13,994 nucleotides of DNA, taken from Geobacter sp. (GTDB lineage: Bacteria; Desulfobacterota; Desulfuromonadia; Geobacterales; Geobacteraceae). Position numbers and translations under genes: made by a program. Position 1 is the stretch's first letter; every line of letters starts with the position of its first letter. Positions 13,661 through 13,994 of the stretch are shown one piece after another. The notes below the pieces were generated by a model. The model was not told the origin of the DNA and searched no databases. It saw only the letters and a list, made by a program, of their open reading frames with translations. The stretch spans positions 2,643-16,636 of the forward strand of contig DNRQ01000176.1 of the NCBI GenBank assembly GCA_003499925.1, written 5' to 3'.

Positions 13661-13735
13661 CTCCCTCCCCTTCAAGGTGAGGGTTGGGGTGGGGATGGGG
13701 GTGGCAGGGGGAGGGACTTGAACTGCCGGGAGTTG
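13661..13735. repeat. Dispersed G-rich repeat between pyrR and pyrB
   Basis: CTCCCTCCCCTTCAAGGTGA then GGGTTGGGGTGGGGATGGGG is another copy of the element at 161-200 and 2886-2926. It is followed by a second G-rich stretch (GGGGGAGGGACTTGAACTGC) resembling 251-268. The whole insert is framed by inverted AAAGCCGG (13648-13655) and CCGGCTTT (13747-13754). It is within the pyr operon and has G-quadruplex potential in the RNA. Confidence 0.65.
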
Positions 13736-13818
13736 AAAGAGGGGTTCCGGCTTTACCTGTAATTTATTAACGCGAAACGCGTAAGGCGGGACGCAAAACC
13801 AGTTTCAGGGGGGGTATC

Positions 13819-13994
13819 ATGGGGTTCAGGCACAAAGACATCATCGCCCTAAAGGATCTGTCCAAAGAGGAGATTGAACTGCTCCTCGATACGGCGGACA
13901 GCCTCGACGAGATCAATTGTCGCGACATCAAGAAGGTGCCGACTCTGCGCGGCAAGACCGTGGTGAACCTCTTCTACGAGGCATCCACCAGGAC
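13819..13994 (+). CDS. pyrB: Aspartate carbamoyltransferase catalytic subunit (5' part, runs off the window)
   Basis: PyrB condenses carbamoyl phosphate with aspartate in the first committed step of pyrimidine synthesis. Only the first 58 codons are present; the gene continues past the window end. The N-terminus, MGFRHKDIIALKDLSKEEIE, is typical of the family. The last visible residues, NLFYEASTRT, are the carbamoyl-phosphate-binding STRT motif (family form FxExSTRT). AGGGGGG lies 5 nt before the ATG. It sits downstream of pyrR in the usual pyrR-pyrB order, so it should share control by the leader attenuator. Confidence 0.95.
   Translation, partial: MGFRHKDIIALKDLSKEEIELLLDTADSLDEINCRDIKKVPTLRGKTVVNLFYEASTR

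Noticed and set aside
13769..13800. Resemblance to a c-di-GMP/cGAMP (GEMM) riboswitch upstream of pyrB: ACGCGAAACGCGT hairpin followed by GGGACGCAAAACC.
   Set aside because: The 13-base match to the GEMM 3' core is striking, but the required GCAAACC strand before the hairpin is missing, five extra bases separate the two parts, and only 18 bases remain before the pyrB start, too few for the second aptamer stem. At most it is a remnant; a covariance-model search would settle it.

Overview
The window is GC-rich and reads as chromosome from a Geobacter-like member of the Desulfuromonadota. This rests on gene content and order, on a fully split 'archaeal-type' glutamate synthase operon, and on the many short G/C-rich dispersed repeats between genes. 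The genus is inferred from general knowledge and was not computed.

Layout, left to right. Positions 1-304 hold only repeats, including a MITE-like inverted-repeat element. A minus-strand pair follows: a CPA2/Kef-type monovalent cation:proton antiporter (686-2713) and, just downstream, a small exported Cys-rich protein (305-631). A second minus-strand cluster holds a 69-residue DUF1858-type protein, coaD and rsmD, the last two overlapping. The divergent dgt gene (about 4650-5780) has its own sigma70-like promoter. A repeat-only stretch (5781-6130) leads to the terminator of the minus-strand RNA-binding gene yhbY (6202-6510).

The centre is a plus-strand glutamate synthase operon (6872-12423). 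Five separate polypeptides do the work of the usual two: an FMN/Fe-S synthase domain, a four-cluster ferredoxin, an FAD/NAD(P)H oxidoreductase, a class-II glutaminase domain and a GXGXG domain. A sigma54-type -24/-12 element overlaps an apparent upstream ATG, which moves the probable start to a GTG at 6872 and points to nitrogen control. Apart from one 4-nt gene overlap, every junction in the operon and its 3' end carries a short-period tandem repeat that begins within a few bases of the stop codon.

The right end is a pyrimidine operon: pyrR (13102-13635) and the first 58 codons of pyrB. Upstream of pyrR is an RNA leader with a PyrR-type binding loop followed by an intrinsic terminator, so the operon is predicted to be autoregulated by transcription attenuation. 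The 678-bp gap between the two operons also holds a 71-bp tandem duplication with REP-like palindromes.

I see no phage, CRISPR, toxin-antitoxin, tRNA or transposase genes. The genes are mostly housekeeping; the unusual content is in the regulatory leaders and the non-coding repeats.
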